Of a DNA stretch of 64,000 bases, positions 50,469 through 60,739 are shown in pieces. The notes under the pieces are model-generated. The model was not told where the DNA came from, ran no database searches, and was given only the letters and a program-made list of their open reading frames with translations. Position 1 is the stretch's first letter; each line of letters begins with the position of its first letter. A program made the position numbers and the translations under genes. Source of the stretch: Paenibacillaceae bacterium (lineage in GTDB: Bacteria > Bacillota > Clostridia > Lachnospirales > Lachnospiraceae); contig SVDU01000002.1 in the NCBI GenBank assembly GCA_015057705.1, positions 238,075 through 302,074 on the forward strand, in the 5' to 3' direction.

Positions 50469-51842
50469 TTATTTCTTGCTCATAATTTCATTTGCCCCGT
50501 TATAGAATTCTTTAGCGGCTGTTTCGGCATCATATACACTATAGCAAACCTGTTCCTGTACCTGGTTTAACAGATTTGAGACCTCGCTGGCGCCATCTGG
50601 CTGGGGCGGATTAATAGGGGAACAGTTTGGAGTAACTACTTCATTGACATAATGAATGACTTTCTGTTCCACATCACTCATCTTTGGTGCCAGTTCACTG
50701 GCAATCTTACTGGAAGCCGGAACTCCCCGTTCACCCAGTAAAATGTTATTAGCATCGTTTGAATTGGTTAAAAAGTTAATCACCTTTACTGCTTCTTCCG
50801 GATTCTTTGAATGAGCTCCTACAGAAAAGAACTGGCTGGATTTTAAATAACCAGACTTTTTCGGATCTGCTGAGGGCCAGGTAGTGATACCAATCTCCAT
50901 GCCTTCCGGAGCCGCCTTTTGCATTGCAGTCAGCTGGTTTGAATTATAAAAAGCGCACCAGGACATGGTTTCAGGACTGGAACCGTAAACCAGGGGCTCC
51001 TGCTCTACGGAACCGATGGAAAGCTCAGCAAATACGCCTGGATCTATAAACCACCCTTCTTTTATACCTGTTTCATACATCTGGAAGAATGGAAGATAAT
51101 CTTTTTCCACTCCGCCCATCTTTTTATCCCCATAGAGTACAACATCATTTCCTCTCATGAAGTAATCCAGAAACGCACCTGCATTGTAATAGGCAATGTT
51201 CGTTTTATAACCGGTCTTCTTATAAACCTCACGGCATAAATCAATAAATTCATCGGTTGTCATATAGTCCTTAACCACAATACCATTTTTATCTAAAAGA
51301 GTCTTATTATACAGCAGTGATGGTGCGTTAATACCTGCACAGACCGCATATACGCCTCCGTTCACCGTACCGCTTGCCATGGTATTATCAGAAATATTTG
51401 AGACATCTAAAGTGCCATCTTTTATATAGGGTGACAAATCCACCAGAAGACCGTTTTTTACATACTGGTCAATAAATGAATAATCCATCTGAACAATATC
51501 AGGAATCGCCTGACCTGCTGCAGATGTGGCCAGTTTATTCCAGTAATCAGACCATTCAGAGAACTGACCTTCTATTACTGTTCCAGGATTCTGCTCTGTA
51601 TACAAATCAAGTGCTGCCTGCGTTTTCTCGTTTCTGACCTGATTTCCCCACCAACTCATGGTTAGCTTCAGTTTTCCGCTTTCATCCCCCGCTGCTGCCT
51701 TTGTGGTTTCTGCAGCTGTAGACCCCGCTGCTGTAGACCCCGCCGTTGTACCAGCGGTAGTGTTTGTACCGCTGCCTGCGCATCCGGAAAGGGACGCCAA
51801 TGCAATAACTGACGCAATAAGTAACGCAACTTTTTTCTTCAT
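50469..51842 (-). CDS. Carbohydrate ABC transporter extracellular solute-binding lipoprotein
   Basis: Lipobox LASLSGCAG, Thr/Ala linker, LTMSWWGNQVRNEKTQAALDLYTEQNPGTVIEGQFSEWSDYWNKLATSAA. Confidence 0.93.
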   Translation of the reverse strand: MKKKVALLIASVIALASLSGCAGSGTNTTAGTTAGSTAAGSTAAETTKAAAGDESGKLKLTMSWWGNQVRNEKTQAALDLYTEQNPGTVIEGQFSEWSDYWNKLATSAAGQAIPDIVQMDYSFIDQYVKNGLLVDLSPYIKDGTLDVSNISDNTMASGTVNGGVYAVCAGINAPSLLYNKTLLDKNGIVVKDYMTTDEFIDLCREVYKKTGYKTNIAYYNAGAFLDYFMRGNDVVLYGDKKMGGVEKDYLPFFQMYETGIKEGWFIDPGVFAELSIGSVEQEPLVYGSSPETMSWCAFYNSNQLTAMQKAAPEGMEIGITTWPSADPKKSGYLKSSQFFSVGAHSKNPEEAVKVINFLTNSNDANNILLGERGVPASSKIASELAPKMSDVEQKVIHYVNEVVTPNCSPINPPQPDGASEVSNLLNQVQEQVCYSVYDAETAAKEFYNGANEIMSKK

Positions 51843-52054
51843 ATAACCTTCCTCCAATCATATTTTTTGTATATCAGGCGGTTTTTATTATACTTCCCAC
51901 TCTAATTCCAGTAAATGATTAAAACCGGCTTTCAGGTTGAAAAAACCGTGTTGTGTGTATAATTTGAATAGTTCTTTGTGCTTACCGGTTGTATTGGCAA
52001 AATGTTTTATATATAATTTAGCTGTCATTACACCAGATCCGAAAGGCGGTTTTT

Positions 52055-53827
52055 ATGAAGCATTTTATAAGAAATCTCTCTTTAAAAAAGAAGATTCATA
52101 CCATCGTATTTTTTTGCATTATCCTTTTGGCTTTGGCCTCCCTTTTTAGTATTCAGCTGATTACAAAGGCCAATCAAAAGGTGCTTTATCAGTCTGTGGC
52201 GTCCTCTTTATCCTATACTGGCAAAGAGTTAAATAACCGGTTGGATAATATATCTACAATGGCGGATATGTTTCTGGCTGATACTAATATACAGAACGGA
52301 CTTGGTATATTAAAAGATTCCTCTAGCATCCAGGACCGTTCCATTGCATACAAATCACTCTACGGCGTTTTAAACGAATATTATTTTACCTTCCGCAAAA
52401 ATAACATTAACTTTATGAGTCTTTATCAGGACCGGTATTCCATCCATACTCATATTGCGGCTGGAAAAACACTTCCGGAATCCGTGGTTGAGGATCTCGT
52501 CACAAGAGCCGAAGACGCCAGGGGACGAACCATCTGGATTACCGACTACAGCGATAAATACGGTTTATTTATGGTCAAGCATTTACTGCGCACAGAATAT
52601 CTGACTCTTGATCCGCTGGGAACACTGATTGTAAGCATTAACGTTGACGGACTTATTAATGGTGCCACTAACACCAGTCATTTTAATGATGACACCAGAT
52701 ATATTCTTTCCAGTCAGCAGAACTTAATCTATAATTCTTCCAGTATAAAGACTGACCATAAAACTCTCTTTGGAACATATTTTCATTCCAGATACGGACT
52801 TGTAAATAAAGATGGAAACAGTTTCTTTTACGTCAAAGGAATCATACCGGAATATGGCTGGGATTATGTCTGTCTGATTCCCTATAGCAGCATTGCAGAT
52901 TCTCTGCGCACAAGCCTGGAAGTATGCCTGATTATCATCGCTGTCTCCATTGGACTGGCTATCCTGATGTCTTCTTCATTAATTGACTCAATTACGAGAC
53001 ATTTTGATAATCTCATTTTAAAAATGGAACGCTTTGCAGCAGGGCAGACTGAAATACCCCAGGTTTCCTATGATTACAGCAAACGCACCGATGAATTAGG
53101 GATTCTGCACTCCTGTTTTGACCAGATGGTGGATAAAGTAAATCAGCTGATTAAAACAAATTACCTGAATAAAATACTGATAAAGGAAGCCCAGCTAAAA
53201 GCGCTGGAGACACAGATGAATCCTCATTTTTTATACAATACCTTAGAATCAATCAACTGGAGGGCAAAAACAATTGGTGCAAAAGATATCTCTTCCATGA
53301 CAGAATCTCTGGGAACTCTCCTTCGCATCACACTGGACCAGAAAAGCAAGCAGGTACCTTTAAGCAGGGAACTTGAGCTGGTGCAATGTTATATGACCAT
53401 TCAGAAATTCCGGTATGAAGACCGGCTGGAATATGAAATATCTGCACCTGAAAATCTGGTTGGGTGTTATGTGTTAAAACTGACCCTCCAGCCCCTGGTG
53501 GAAAATGCAATCCGTTATGGACTGGAAGAAAATACAGAAGGATGTCGGATTTTAATTACAGCTGAAGCAGACGCATCTTCCCTCATTGTCACAGTCAGAA
53601 ATAACAGCTCCGCTTTTGAAGAAGACCTGATAAACAAATTGAAAAACCGGGAAGCAGAACCTCATGGTTTTGGAATCGGCCTGTTAAATATATCGGAGCG
53701 AATGAAACTGACTTACGGAGAACACTACGGCCTTACCCTCTATAATGAGGATGATCAGGCCGTCGCACAGCTTTCTTTTCCTCTGAGCCTGCCTCCGGAA
53801 GACATTTTTGATACGAAAGGAGAATAA
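52055..53827 (+). CDS. Sensor histidine kinase (YesM family)
   Basis: Cache-like extracellular region, HAMP, LKALETQMNPHFLYNTLESINW, HATPase LQPLVENAIRYGLE. Confidence 0.93.
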   Translation: MKHFIRNLSLKKKIHTIVFFCIILLALASLFSIQLITKANQKVLYQSVASSLSYTGKELNNRLDNISTMADMFLADTNIQNGLGILKDSSSIQDRSIAYKSLYGVLNEYYFTFRKNNINFMSLYQDRYSIHTHIAAGKTLPESVVEDLVTRAEDARGRTIWITDYSDKYGLFMVKHLLRTEYLTLDPLGTLIVSINVDGLINGATNTSHFNDDTRYILSSQQNLIYNSSSIKTDHKTLFGTYFHSRYGLVNKDGNSFFYVKGIIPEYGWDYVCLIPYSSIADSLRTSLEVCLIIIAVSIGLAILMSSSLIDSITRHFDNLILKMERFAAGQTEIPQVSYDYSKRTDELGILHSCFDQMVDKVNQLIKTNYLNKILIKEAQLKALETQMNPHFLYNTLESINWRAKTIGAKDISSMTESLGTLLRITLDQKSKQVPLSRELELVQCYMTIQKFRYEDRLEYEISAPENLVGCYVLKLTLQPLVENAIRYGLEENTEGCRILITAEADASSLIVTVRNNSSAFEEDLINKLKNREAEPHGFGIGLLNISERMKLTYGEHYGLTLYNEDDQAVAQLSFPLSLPPEDIFDTKGE

Positions 53828-53829
53828 TC

Positions 53830-55356
53830 ATGCTTAAATTAATAATTGCCGATGACGAACGGGTAATACGGGAATCAATCTCCTCCCTGATTGACTGGAA
53901 CAGCCTTGGCATTGAACTAGTGGGAACATGCCGTGACGGTATCGAGGCCTATCACATGATTCTCGATGAATCACCCCATATTGTAATGACCGATATCCGC
54001 ATGCCCGGCCTGTCTGGACTTGAATTAATAGAGCGTATCTATCAAGCCGATATGGACACCCAGTTTATACTGCTGTCCGGATTCGGAGAATTCGAATATG
54101 CAAAGCAGGCAATGAAATACCGGGTTCACCATTATCTGCTAAAGCCCTGCAACGAAGAACAAATCGTAGAAAGCATGAAGGATATCATAAAGGAATACTA
54201 TCACCGCCAGGCTTTTCAGGATTTAAAGGAACGCCAGAAGGCGCTGACGGTCAATCTCCACCACAGCATTATGGGAAATATTATTAACGAGCAGATCTTT
54301 AAGTCTGATCCTGCTAAATTCTCCTGGGATACTTATTCAGGATTTATGGATTTCTATCAGACAGGGTATGAATTGTGCTTCCTTCACTATTTAGAAGAAG
54401 AATATTTAAATTCCGTATTAAGCCGCATTTATGACTATATGGACGAGCATGCCCCCGGCATTGAGCTGTATTGTATCTATGTGAAAAACTCACTGATTCT
54501 TTTTTTCGAAAAATATCAGGCTTCCTACGACAAATTTGATTTGTTTATGCAGACCTTAAAACTAAAGGAACTGCCTTTTCAATTAGACTATAAACGATGC
54601 ACCTTCAATAGCCTGGAACAGCTTTTAAAAAATCTGATCACAAAAATAAGACGTTATGGAATTATTTATTACATGAATGGATTGGAGCCGGTTCCTATCT
54701 GCAATTATAAAAATTTAATTACTAAAATTGAGGAACTGACTGCACGTTTAATCGTAGCAGAAGAACAAGAACGAAAATCCTGTGTGGAAAATCTTACTGC
54801 AACTTTAAACGATATCAGCAATACGGATTTTTTAAAGCAGGCCGGATCACGAATTTTAATTAAACTGGCTACGGAAAGCAGTTATCTGTCATCGGTGGAT
54901 ACCACAGAGTACCTGATGGACTTAAACCAGCAGACTGAATATTCTGAAATCCGCCGCATGCTGTGCAGAAAGCTAAACGAAATCCTGAAAAAGCCTTCCA
55001 GCCGTTCCCAGCACTACAGCCCTTTCATCGACAAAATCATTCGATATGTGGTAGAGCATCTGGAAGATCCCAATCTTACATTAAAATGCATCGCCGAAAA
55101 TTATCTTTTTATGAATGTAGACTATGTCAGCAAACGATTCAGTAAAGAAACAAAACAAAAATTTTCTAACTACATCACTGCCCTGCGCATCCAAAAAGCC
55201 AAGCAATTATTAGCAGAAGGCCATACAGAACAGATCCAATGGGTTGCCCAGCAGGTAGGGTGTGGAAATAATCCCCAGTATTTCAGTCAGATTTTCAAAA
55301 AAGGCACGGGGATGACACCTAGCGCATACGCTAAAAAATTAAATGGAGGAGAATGA
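53830..55356 (+). CDS. Response regulator with AraC-type DNA-binding domain (YesN family)
   Basis: IIADDERVIRESI ... MTDIRMPGLSGLELI; C-terminal AraC HTH VAQQVGCGNNPQYFSQIFKKGTGMTPSAYAKK. Confidence 0.94.
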   Translation: MLKLIIADDERVIRESISSLIDWNSLGIELVGTCRDGIEAYHMILDESPHIVMTDIRMPGLSGLELIERIYQADMDTQFILLSGFGEFEYAKQAMKYRVHHYLLKPCNEEQIVESMKDIIKEYYHRQAFQDLKERQKALTVNLHHSIMGNIINEQIFKSDPAKFSWDTYSGFMDFYQTGYELCFLHYLEEEYLNSVLSRIYDYMDEHAPGIELYCIYVKNSLILFFEKYQASYDKFDLFMQTLKLKELPFQLDYKRCTFNSLEQLLKNLITKIRRYGIIYYMNGLEPVPICNYKNLITKIEELTARLIVAEEQERKSCVENLTATLNDISNTDFLKQAGSRILIKLATESSYLSSVDTTEYLMDLNQQTEYSEIRRMLCRKLNEILKKPSSRSQHYSPFIDKIIRYVVEHLEDPNLTLKCIAENYLFMNVDYVSKRFSKETKQKFSNYITALRIQKAKQLLAEGHTEQIQWVAQQVGCGNNPQYFSQIFKKGTGMTPSAYAKKLNGGE

Positions 55357-56470
55357 AATGACAAACAAGGAATTACTTCCGAAGATCCATCTAGTGATGG
55401 ACAAACTGATGAATCTGGGAGGTGGTAATTATGAAAACGACCGCTCAGTGGGAAAGGATGATGCAAGCCGCGGTATCATTGCCAGAGATTTTGGCATTGA
55501 AGAATGGGACTGGCCTCAGGGCGTAGGTCTTTATGGACTGTTGAAACTTCAGGGTTTTTATGGAGATGACCGTTACTTAGAATTTTTTGACCGCTGGTTT
55601 CAAAATAATCTGCAGAAAGGACTTCCCAGCAAAAATATAAATACCACTGCCCCCTATCTTGTTTTAGCCCAACTGCTGGATTCGTTCCAAAACCCGGATT
55701 ACGAAAAACTCTGTCTGGATCATGCACACTGGCTTATGAACGAACTGCCGAAAACAAAAGAAGGCGGCTTCCAGCATGTAGTAACTGCAATAGGAAATCG
55801 TGATGGTGTCTTGTTAAATGACGGAGAAATGTGGATAGATACTTTATTCATGGCAGTTCTGTTTTTAAATAAAATGGGACATCGTTTCAAAAATGAGGAC
55901 TGGATAGGCGAAACTCTCCATCAGGTATTACTTCATATTAAATATTTATATGACAAGCATACAGGATTGTTTTATCATGGCTGGAGTTTTCCCCTAAACA
56001 GTAATTTCGGCGGAATTTTCTGGTGCAGAGGCAATTCCTGGTTTACCTATGGAATTCTGGAACTGATTGAGTCATTTGATCAAACTCTGGATCCGGGACT
56101 TCTCACTTATCTGACAGATACCTACAAAGCCCAGGTGAACGCCCTAAAAGATTTACAGGCTCCTTCCGGGCTGTGGCATACCGTTCTTACTGATCTGGAT
56201 AGCTATGAGGAAGTATCGGGATCCGCAGCGATTGCAGGTGGTATTTTAAAAGGAATTAAAATGGGAATTCTGAATGAAACATATCATGACTGTGCAGCCA
56301 GGGCTATTGAAGGAATCTGCAATAATATAGCGGAAGACGGAACCGTCTTAAATGTTTCCGCAGGAACCGGCATGGGGTACAATGCAGAGCACTATAAAAA
56401 TATAACAATTCGTCCCATGGCATATGGTCAGTCACTGACCCTGATTTCACTGATAGAAGCATTAAATTAA
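55343..56470 (+). CDS. Glycoside hydrolase family 88/105 protein (YteR-like)
   Basis: GVGLYGLLKLQGFYGDDRYLEFFDRWFQ, LNDGEMWIDTLFMAVLFLNKMG, FWCRGNSWFTYGILELIE. Confidence 0.9.
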   Translation: MEENEMTNKELLPKIHLVMDKLMNLGGGNYENDRSVGKDDASRGIIARDFGIEEWDWPQGVGLYGLLKLQGFYGDDRYLEFFDRWFQNNLQKGLPSKNINTTAPYLVLAQLLDSFQNPDYEKLCLDHAHWLMNELPKTKEGGFQHVVTAIGNRDGVLLNDGEMWIDTLFMAVLFLNKMGHRFKNEDWIGETLHQVLLHIKYLYDKHTGLFYHGWSFPLNSNFGGIFWCRGNSWFTYGILELIESFDQTLDPGLLTYLTDTYKAQVNALKDLQAPSGLWHTVLTDLDSYEEVSGSAAIAGGILKGIKMGILNETYHDCAARAIEGICNNIAEDGTVLNVSAGTGMGYNAEHYKNITIRPMAYGQSLTLISLIEALN

Positions 56471-56486
56471 CAGAACTGAATGCATC

Positions 56487-56528
56487 AAAAAAAGCGTTGA
56501 TCTGCTTTCACAAACCAACGCTTTTTTA
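56487..56528. terminator. Bidirectional terminator between GH105 and tRNA-Gln copy 2
   Basis: AAAAAAAGCGTTG ... CAACGCTTTTTT. Confidence 0.8.
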
Positions 56529-56541
56529 TTTTTTTAATCAC

Positions 56542-56612
56542 TGGGCTACAAGGATTCGAACCTTGAAATGACGGAGTCAGAGTCCGTTGCCTTACCATTT
56601 GGCGATAGCCCA
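56542..56612 (-). tRNA. tRNA-Gln (anticodon CTG), copy 2
   Basis: Identical to copy 1 except one T missing in the variable loop (CATTT). Confidence 0.93.
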
Positions 56613-56707
56613 TCAGTGCAACGAATGTATTATACTATAGCTTTCTCCTGTGGTCAAGCACTATTTTACATTTTTTTGCCAAATATTCTTAAAGCTCAGG
56701 AAGAGCC

Positions 56708-58135
56708 TTATTGTACTGAATGCCCTTCCTGATTTACTGATTCTGTATTCTTTTTCTCTGCTACGGTTGTATCTGTTTCTGGCGCTTTCGTGGTTGTAGT
56801 TTCTGACGGCTTTGTCACTACCTGGTCGGTGGTCTCCTCTGTTTCCGTGTCATCCGCTTCCCCGTTTCCAATTACGGGTGTCTCAAAAACGCCCTTTACA
56901 GTGGTCTGCTTACCCGATTTGGGTGATATTCCTCCTAGTACAAAGGTATATTCCCTGCCTCCTTCTAAGCCGGTTACACTGATCTCACAGTAATCAGAAT
57001 CGGTATCTTCTATCTTTGATGAGTATGTGTTATTATCTCCATCCTTTACCGAAACTGTAGGATTTTTCCATTTGACTCTCGTTTTAAAGTGAACCATGAC
57101 AATGCCATTCTCATAGTCCACGTAATCAATCTTTATTTTCTCTGATGACACCACATCCTCAGATGTAGTTGCTGCTGCCGTCGTTTCCCCGCTTGTAGCC
57201 GTAGGCTGGGTGTTCGATGGCTCTGTATGCACCTGGCTCTGGGTCTCAGCAGTTGTGGATTCCGGAGTAGTTTCAGTGACAGACTCTGTCTCTTTCTTTG
57301 CAGTCGTCTCCTCCGTTGTCTGAATGCTGGTCTTGGTCTCTTCCAGCGTTTCCTCTGAAACCTTTGTCTTAGCCCCTACTGCATAGGACCTTTCTGTTAT
57401 GACCTTAGCAATCTCTTCCATGGTAAGTGGAGCCAGTTCTTCCATATCTTCCATAGAAAGGGAAGAATTCTGAGCAATCAGTTCTTTTAAGAAATAAGCT
57501 TTTCCATAGGATATGTTATAATCTTGAGCCAGCTGCTTCACATCGTCTTCCTCTATGACCTGCTGGTCATACACAACCGCTTTTAATCTTTTTTCCTCCA
57601 GAGTGGTTCTGATATCAGTGACCACTGCAGATCTTAAGTTAGAAGCCTTTTTAATGCTGTCATTGGATACAGTAACCAGTATTGCATTATCCAGATCATC
57701 AAGAAAGCCATGGGTAACCATGGATCCGATAATGGCGTTAACAGCCACATTTAAATCCACACCTTCCATATCCATATCCTTAAGAATTGTCATCCCGTCC
57801 TGATTGACCGCTTCCGCTTTCAGCACCCTGTTTTTCTTGTTTACAGATAGTTCAACACTTGGGTTCACGTCAATTCCTATGACAGAATCCACTCTGCTGT
57901 TTTGATAGCTGTAAGTTCCTCCGGCAAGCATAATCATGCAAAAACAGGCCGCAATCAGCCCTGCAATCACCCTCTGCCGTTTAAAAAAGACTGGCTTTGA
58001 AACACTGGTCTCCTCAATCTGGGGAGTGCTTAAATCAATCCGGTCCAGTACATTGGGGATTAAGTCATCAGTTGCAGATTTCAAGCAGGCTTCGATCTGT
58101 TTTCTATTTAGTTGTTTGTGTTTATCTAAAGCCAT
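56708..58135 (-). CDS. Anti-sigma-like membrane protein with RsgI-type periplasmic domain, Thr-rich linkers and FN3-like domain
   Basis: Single TM followed by VIGIDVNPSVELSVNKKNRVLKAEAVNQDG; low-complexity ETTAKKETESVTETTPESTTAETQ. Confidence 0.8.
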   Translation of the reverse strand: MALDKHKQLNRKQIEACLKSATDDLIPNVLDRIDLSTPQIEETSVSKPVFFKRQRVIAGLIAACFCMIMLAGGTYSYQNSRVDSVIGIDVNPSVELSVNKKNRVLKAEAVNQDGMTILKDMDMEGVDLNVAVNAIIGSMVTHGFLDDLDNAILVTVSNDSIKKASNLRSAVVTDIRTTLEEKRLKAVVYDQQVIEEDDVKQLAQDYNISYGKAYFLKELIAQNSSLSMEDMEELAPLTMEEIAKVITERSYAVGAKTKVSEETLEETKTSIQTTEETTAKKETESVTETTPESTTAETQSQVHTEPSNTQPTATSGETTAAATTSEDVVSSEKIKIDYVDYENGIVMVHFKTRVKWKNPTVSVKDGDNNTYSSKIEDTDSDYCEISVTGLEGGREYTFVLGGISPKSGKQTTVKGVFETPVIGNGEADDTETEETTDQVVTKPSETTTTKAPETDTTVAEKKNTESVNQEGHSVQ

Positions 58136-58143
58136 ATCAAAGC

Positions 58144-58722
58144 CTACTCCTCTCTTAAATAATTTTCCAGTTTTTTCATAGCCCGGTTATATCTGGACAG
58201 AGCAGTTGCCAAAGGAATCTTTAAGCTGGCCGCTATTTCCCTGTGCTTCATTCCGGCGGAAGTATGAAGAAGAACGATCTCTCTCTCCTCTTCCTTTAAA
58301 ATTGACAATGCAGCCAGCAATACCATCTTATCTGCTGCCATCTCTATTTCTGAACAGACCTCTCCGGTTTCCGTTCCAGACAAGTCTTCTAACGTAATGT
58401 CCGAGTCATGCTTCTGCTCCCGGAATTTCATATAGCATAAATTCCGTGCTATGGTAAACATCCACGCCAAAGGTTTCCCCTGGGATTTGTAGCTCTTTGC
58501 AGAAGTCCATATCTTTAAATAGACTTCCTGCAAGATTTCCTCCGCATCCTGGGGGTGCTTTATAATGGACAGAATAAAACTGTACATCGTGCGGTCTGTA
58601 TTCTGATATAAACGCTGAAAAGCCTCCTGGTCGCCCTCTGCCACTTTTTTCAAAAGCGCTTCATCGCTTAACAGGCTGTAATCTTCAGCTCCGCCAAAGC
58701 TCATCAATCCCATAAACAGCAT
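58144..58722 (-). CDS. ECF-type RNA polymerase sigma factor
   Basis: Region 2 LYQNTDRTMYSFILSIIKHPQDAEEILQEVYLKIW; region 4 LLHTSAGMKHREIAASLKIPLATALSRYNRAMKKLE. Confidence 0.92.
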   Translation of the reverse strand: MLFMGLMSFGGAEDYSLLSDEALLKKVAEGDQEAFQRLYQNTDRTMYSFILSIIKHPQDAEEILQEVYLKIWTSAKSYKSQGKPLAWMFTIARNLCYMKFREQKHDSDITLEDLSGTETGEVCSEIEMAADKMVLLAALSILKEEEREIVLLHTSAGMKHREIAASLKIPLATALSRYNRAMKKLENYLREE

Positions 58723-58798
58723 GGATCCGATTTCCTTTCTATTAGGTTAATGCTGATTTCTGTCATCTTATTGCATAAAATGGAAATATTTTATTACC

Positions 58799-59977
58799 TT
58801 ATTTTTCCACACCGAAACCGCTTTCCGCGGTTATGACCAGACAGCAGCGTTTATCTATCTCAGTTACCTTTTTTGTGATCTCTTCCTTTAGCCATTCCCT
58901 TTTTTTGCGGTCATATTCCCTGGGAACTACCAGATCAAAGATCAGATTAATCTGATCCTGTCCTTCTATCATTCTGAAATCATGAAATGTGACTCTTTCA
59001 TCTGTATCTTGTATCACATTTTCCACCATACTTCCAAATTCCATTACTTTAGAATCTCTGGTTTCCACAGGATCCATATGAATGACAAGAAATATCCCAA
59101 ATTTTTTTAATGCCTCCCGTTCAATCCGGTCGATAATCTCATGGGACACCTCTACATTTACGTCATTAGGAACTTCAGCATGAATGGAGGCCATACTTCT
59201 GGTTGGTCCATAATTATGAACAATCAAGTCATGACTTCCCACAATCCCTTCGTAGGCTTCCACAAAATCAGTGATTTCCTGGTAAAGCTTTGGATCAATG
59301 GGCTCACCGATTAATGGCGTAAGAGTATCTTTTGCAATCCTGATACCAGCCCACATGACGATGACTGAGACAATCACACCCACGATTCCATCAATATTTA
59401 ACCCCCAGATACCATAAATAACCACAGATAAAATAGTGGAGGAGGTGGTTATTACATCACCCATAGAATCTGCCGCCGTCGCCTTCATGACAGCTGACTG
59501 TATTCGCTTTCCAAGAGTCCTGTTAAAAAACGCCATCCATAATTTCACTAATACAGACAAAATAAGGATAACAACAGACACTGCATGAAAAGACATCTCC
59601 TGAGGATGGAGAATTTTATCTATTGAGGTTTTAAACAGTGAAAATCCTACCTGGATAACAAGGAATGCAACAATAAATGCCGCAATGTATTCCACTCTTC
59701 CATGTCCAAATGGGTGCTCCTCATCCGCCGGTTTCCCAGCCATCTTCACACCAATAAACCCTATAATGGAGGATGCCGCATCCGATAAGTTATTAAATGC
59801 GTCTGCCATAACAGAGATACTGTTAATCAGCAGTCCCGTTAAAAGTTTAGCGGTGAACAAAAGGATGTTGCAGAAGATCCCCACCACACTTGCCATCAGC
59901 CCGTATCGGGTACGAACCAAGGAATCCTCCATGTTTTTGTAGTCCTTCACAAATATGCGAACCAAAAAATCAGTCAT
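58799..59977 (-). CDS. Cation diffusion facilitator family transporter
   Basis: NSISVMADAFNNLSDAASSIIGFIGVKMAGKPADEEHPFGHGRVEYIAA. Confidence 0.94.
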   Translation of the reverse strand: MTDFLVRIFVKDYKNMEDSLVRTRYGLMASVVGIFCNILLFTAKLLTGLLINSISVMADAFNNLSDAASSIIGFIGVKMAGKPADEEHPFGHGRVEYIAAFIVAFLVIQVGFSLFKTSIDKILHPQEMSFHAVSVVILILSVLVKLWMAFFNRTLGKRIQSAVMKATAADSMGDVITTSSTILSVVIYGIWGLNIDGIVGVIVSVIVMWAGIRIAKDTLTPLIGEPIDPKLYQEITDFVEAYEGIVGSHDLIVHNYGPTRSMASIHAEVPNDVNVEVSHEIIDRIEREALKKFGIFLVIHMDPVETRDSKVMEFGSMVENVIQDTDERVTFHDFRMIEGQDQINLIFDLVVPREYDRKKREWLKEEITKKVTEIDKRCCLVITAESGFGVEK

Positions 59978-60001
59978 AGTTCTCCTTTCCTGATTTTAAA
60001 G

Positions 60002-60739
60002 TTAATAGTTGACACTCTCTAAAAAAAGGCCTTCCGGAGGCACGGTATAACCTGCCATTTGCCGGTCCAGCGCCTTTAATATACCAGACATCTCCTCAGG
60101 TCTTCGTTCTTTCAGCCCCACTTCTATTAAAGTGCCCATAAGAATTCTTACCATATTATAGAGAAATCCATCTCCAGTAAAACGAACGAAAAGTCTGGTA
60201 TCCTTTTTTTCAAATTCTATCTTCTCTAAATTTCTTACTGTTGACTTCTTCATCTTCCGGTTAGAACAAAAGCTTTTAAAATCGTGCTCTCCACAGAGTA
60301 AAACAGCTGCCCGCTCCATGGCTTCTACATCCAGACTTTTATGAAGACCATAGATATATTTACGATCAAACACCTGCTTCTTTTCTCCCATTTCAATACG
60401 GTAAAGATATGTCTTTTCCAGCGCATTCAAACGGCTGTGAAACCGCTCCGGTACCTGATCCAATGCCTTTACCCGGATATCTTCAGGAAGGTAATGATTT
60501 AAATACTCCATTATCTCCTGTCCCTTTTTATTTATATCAACGTGAAAATTAGCAACCTGATTAAGAGCATGTACCCCTGCATCTGTTCTGCCTGATCCAT
60601 GTACCTCCACGCTTTGCCCGCATAATCGCTCTAAAACAGTTTCTATCTTCCCCTGTATGGTCTGATCGGTATTTCCCTGCTTCTGCCAGCCGTCATAACG
60701 GCTTCCGTCATACTCAACTACAATCCTGTAATTCGTCAT
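60002..60739 (-). CDS. truA: tRNA pseudouridine synthase A
   Basis: VEYDGSRYDGWQKQGNTDQTIQGKIE, GSGRTDAGVHALNQVANF. Confidence 0.96.
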   Translation of the reverse strand: MTNYRIVVEYDGSRYDGWQKQGNTDQTIQGKIETVLERLCGQSVEVHGSGRTDAGVHALNQVANFHVDINKKGQEIMEYLNHYLPEDIRVKALDQVPERFHSRLNALEKTYLYRIEMGEKKQVFDRKYIYGLHKSLDVEAMERAAVLLCGEHDFKSFCSNRKMKKSTVRNLEKIEFEKKDTRLFVRFTGDGFLYNMVRILMGTLIEVGLKERRPEEMSGILKALDRQMAGYTVPPEGLFLESVNY

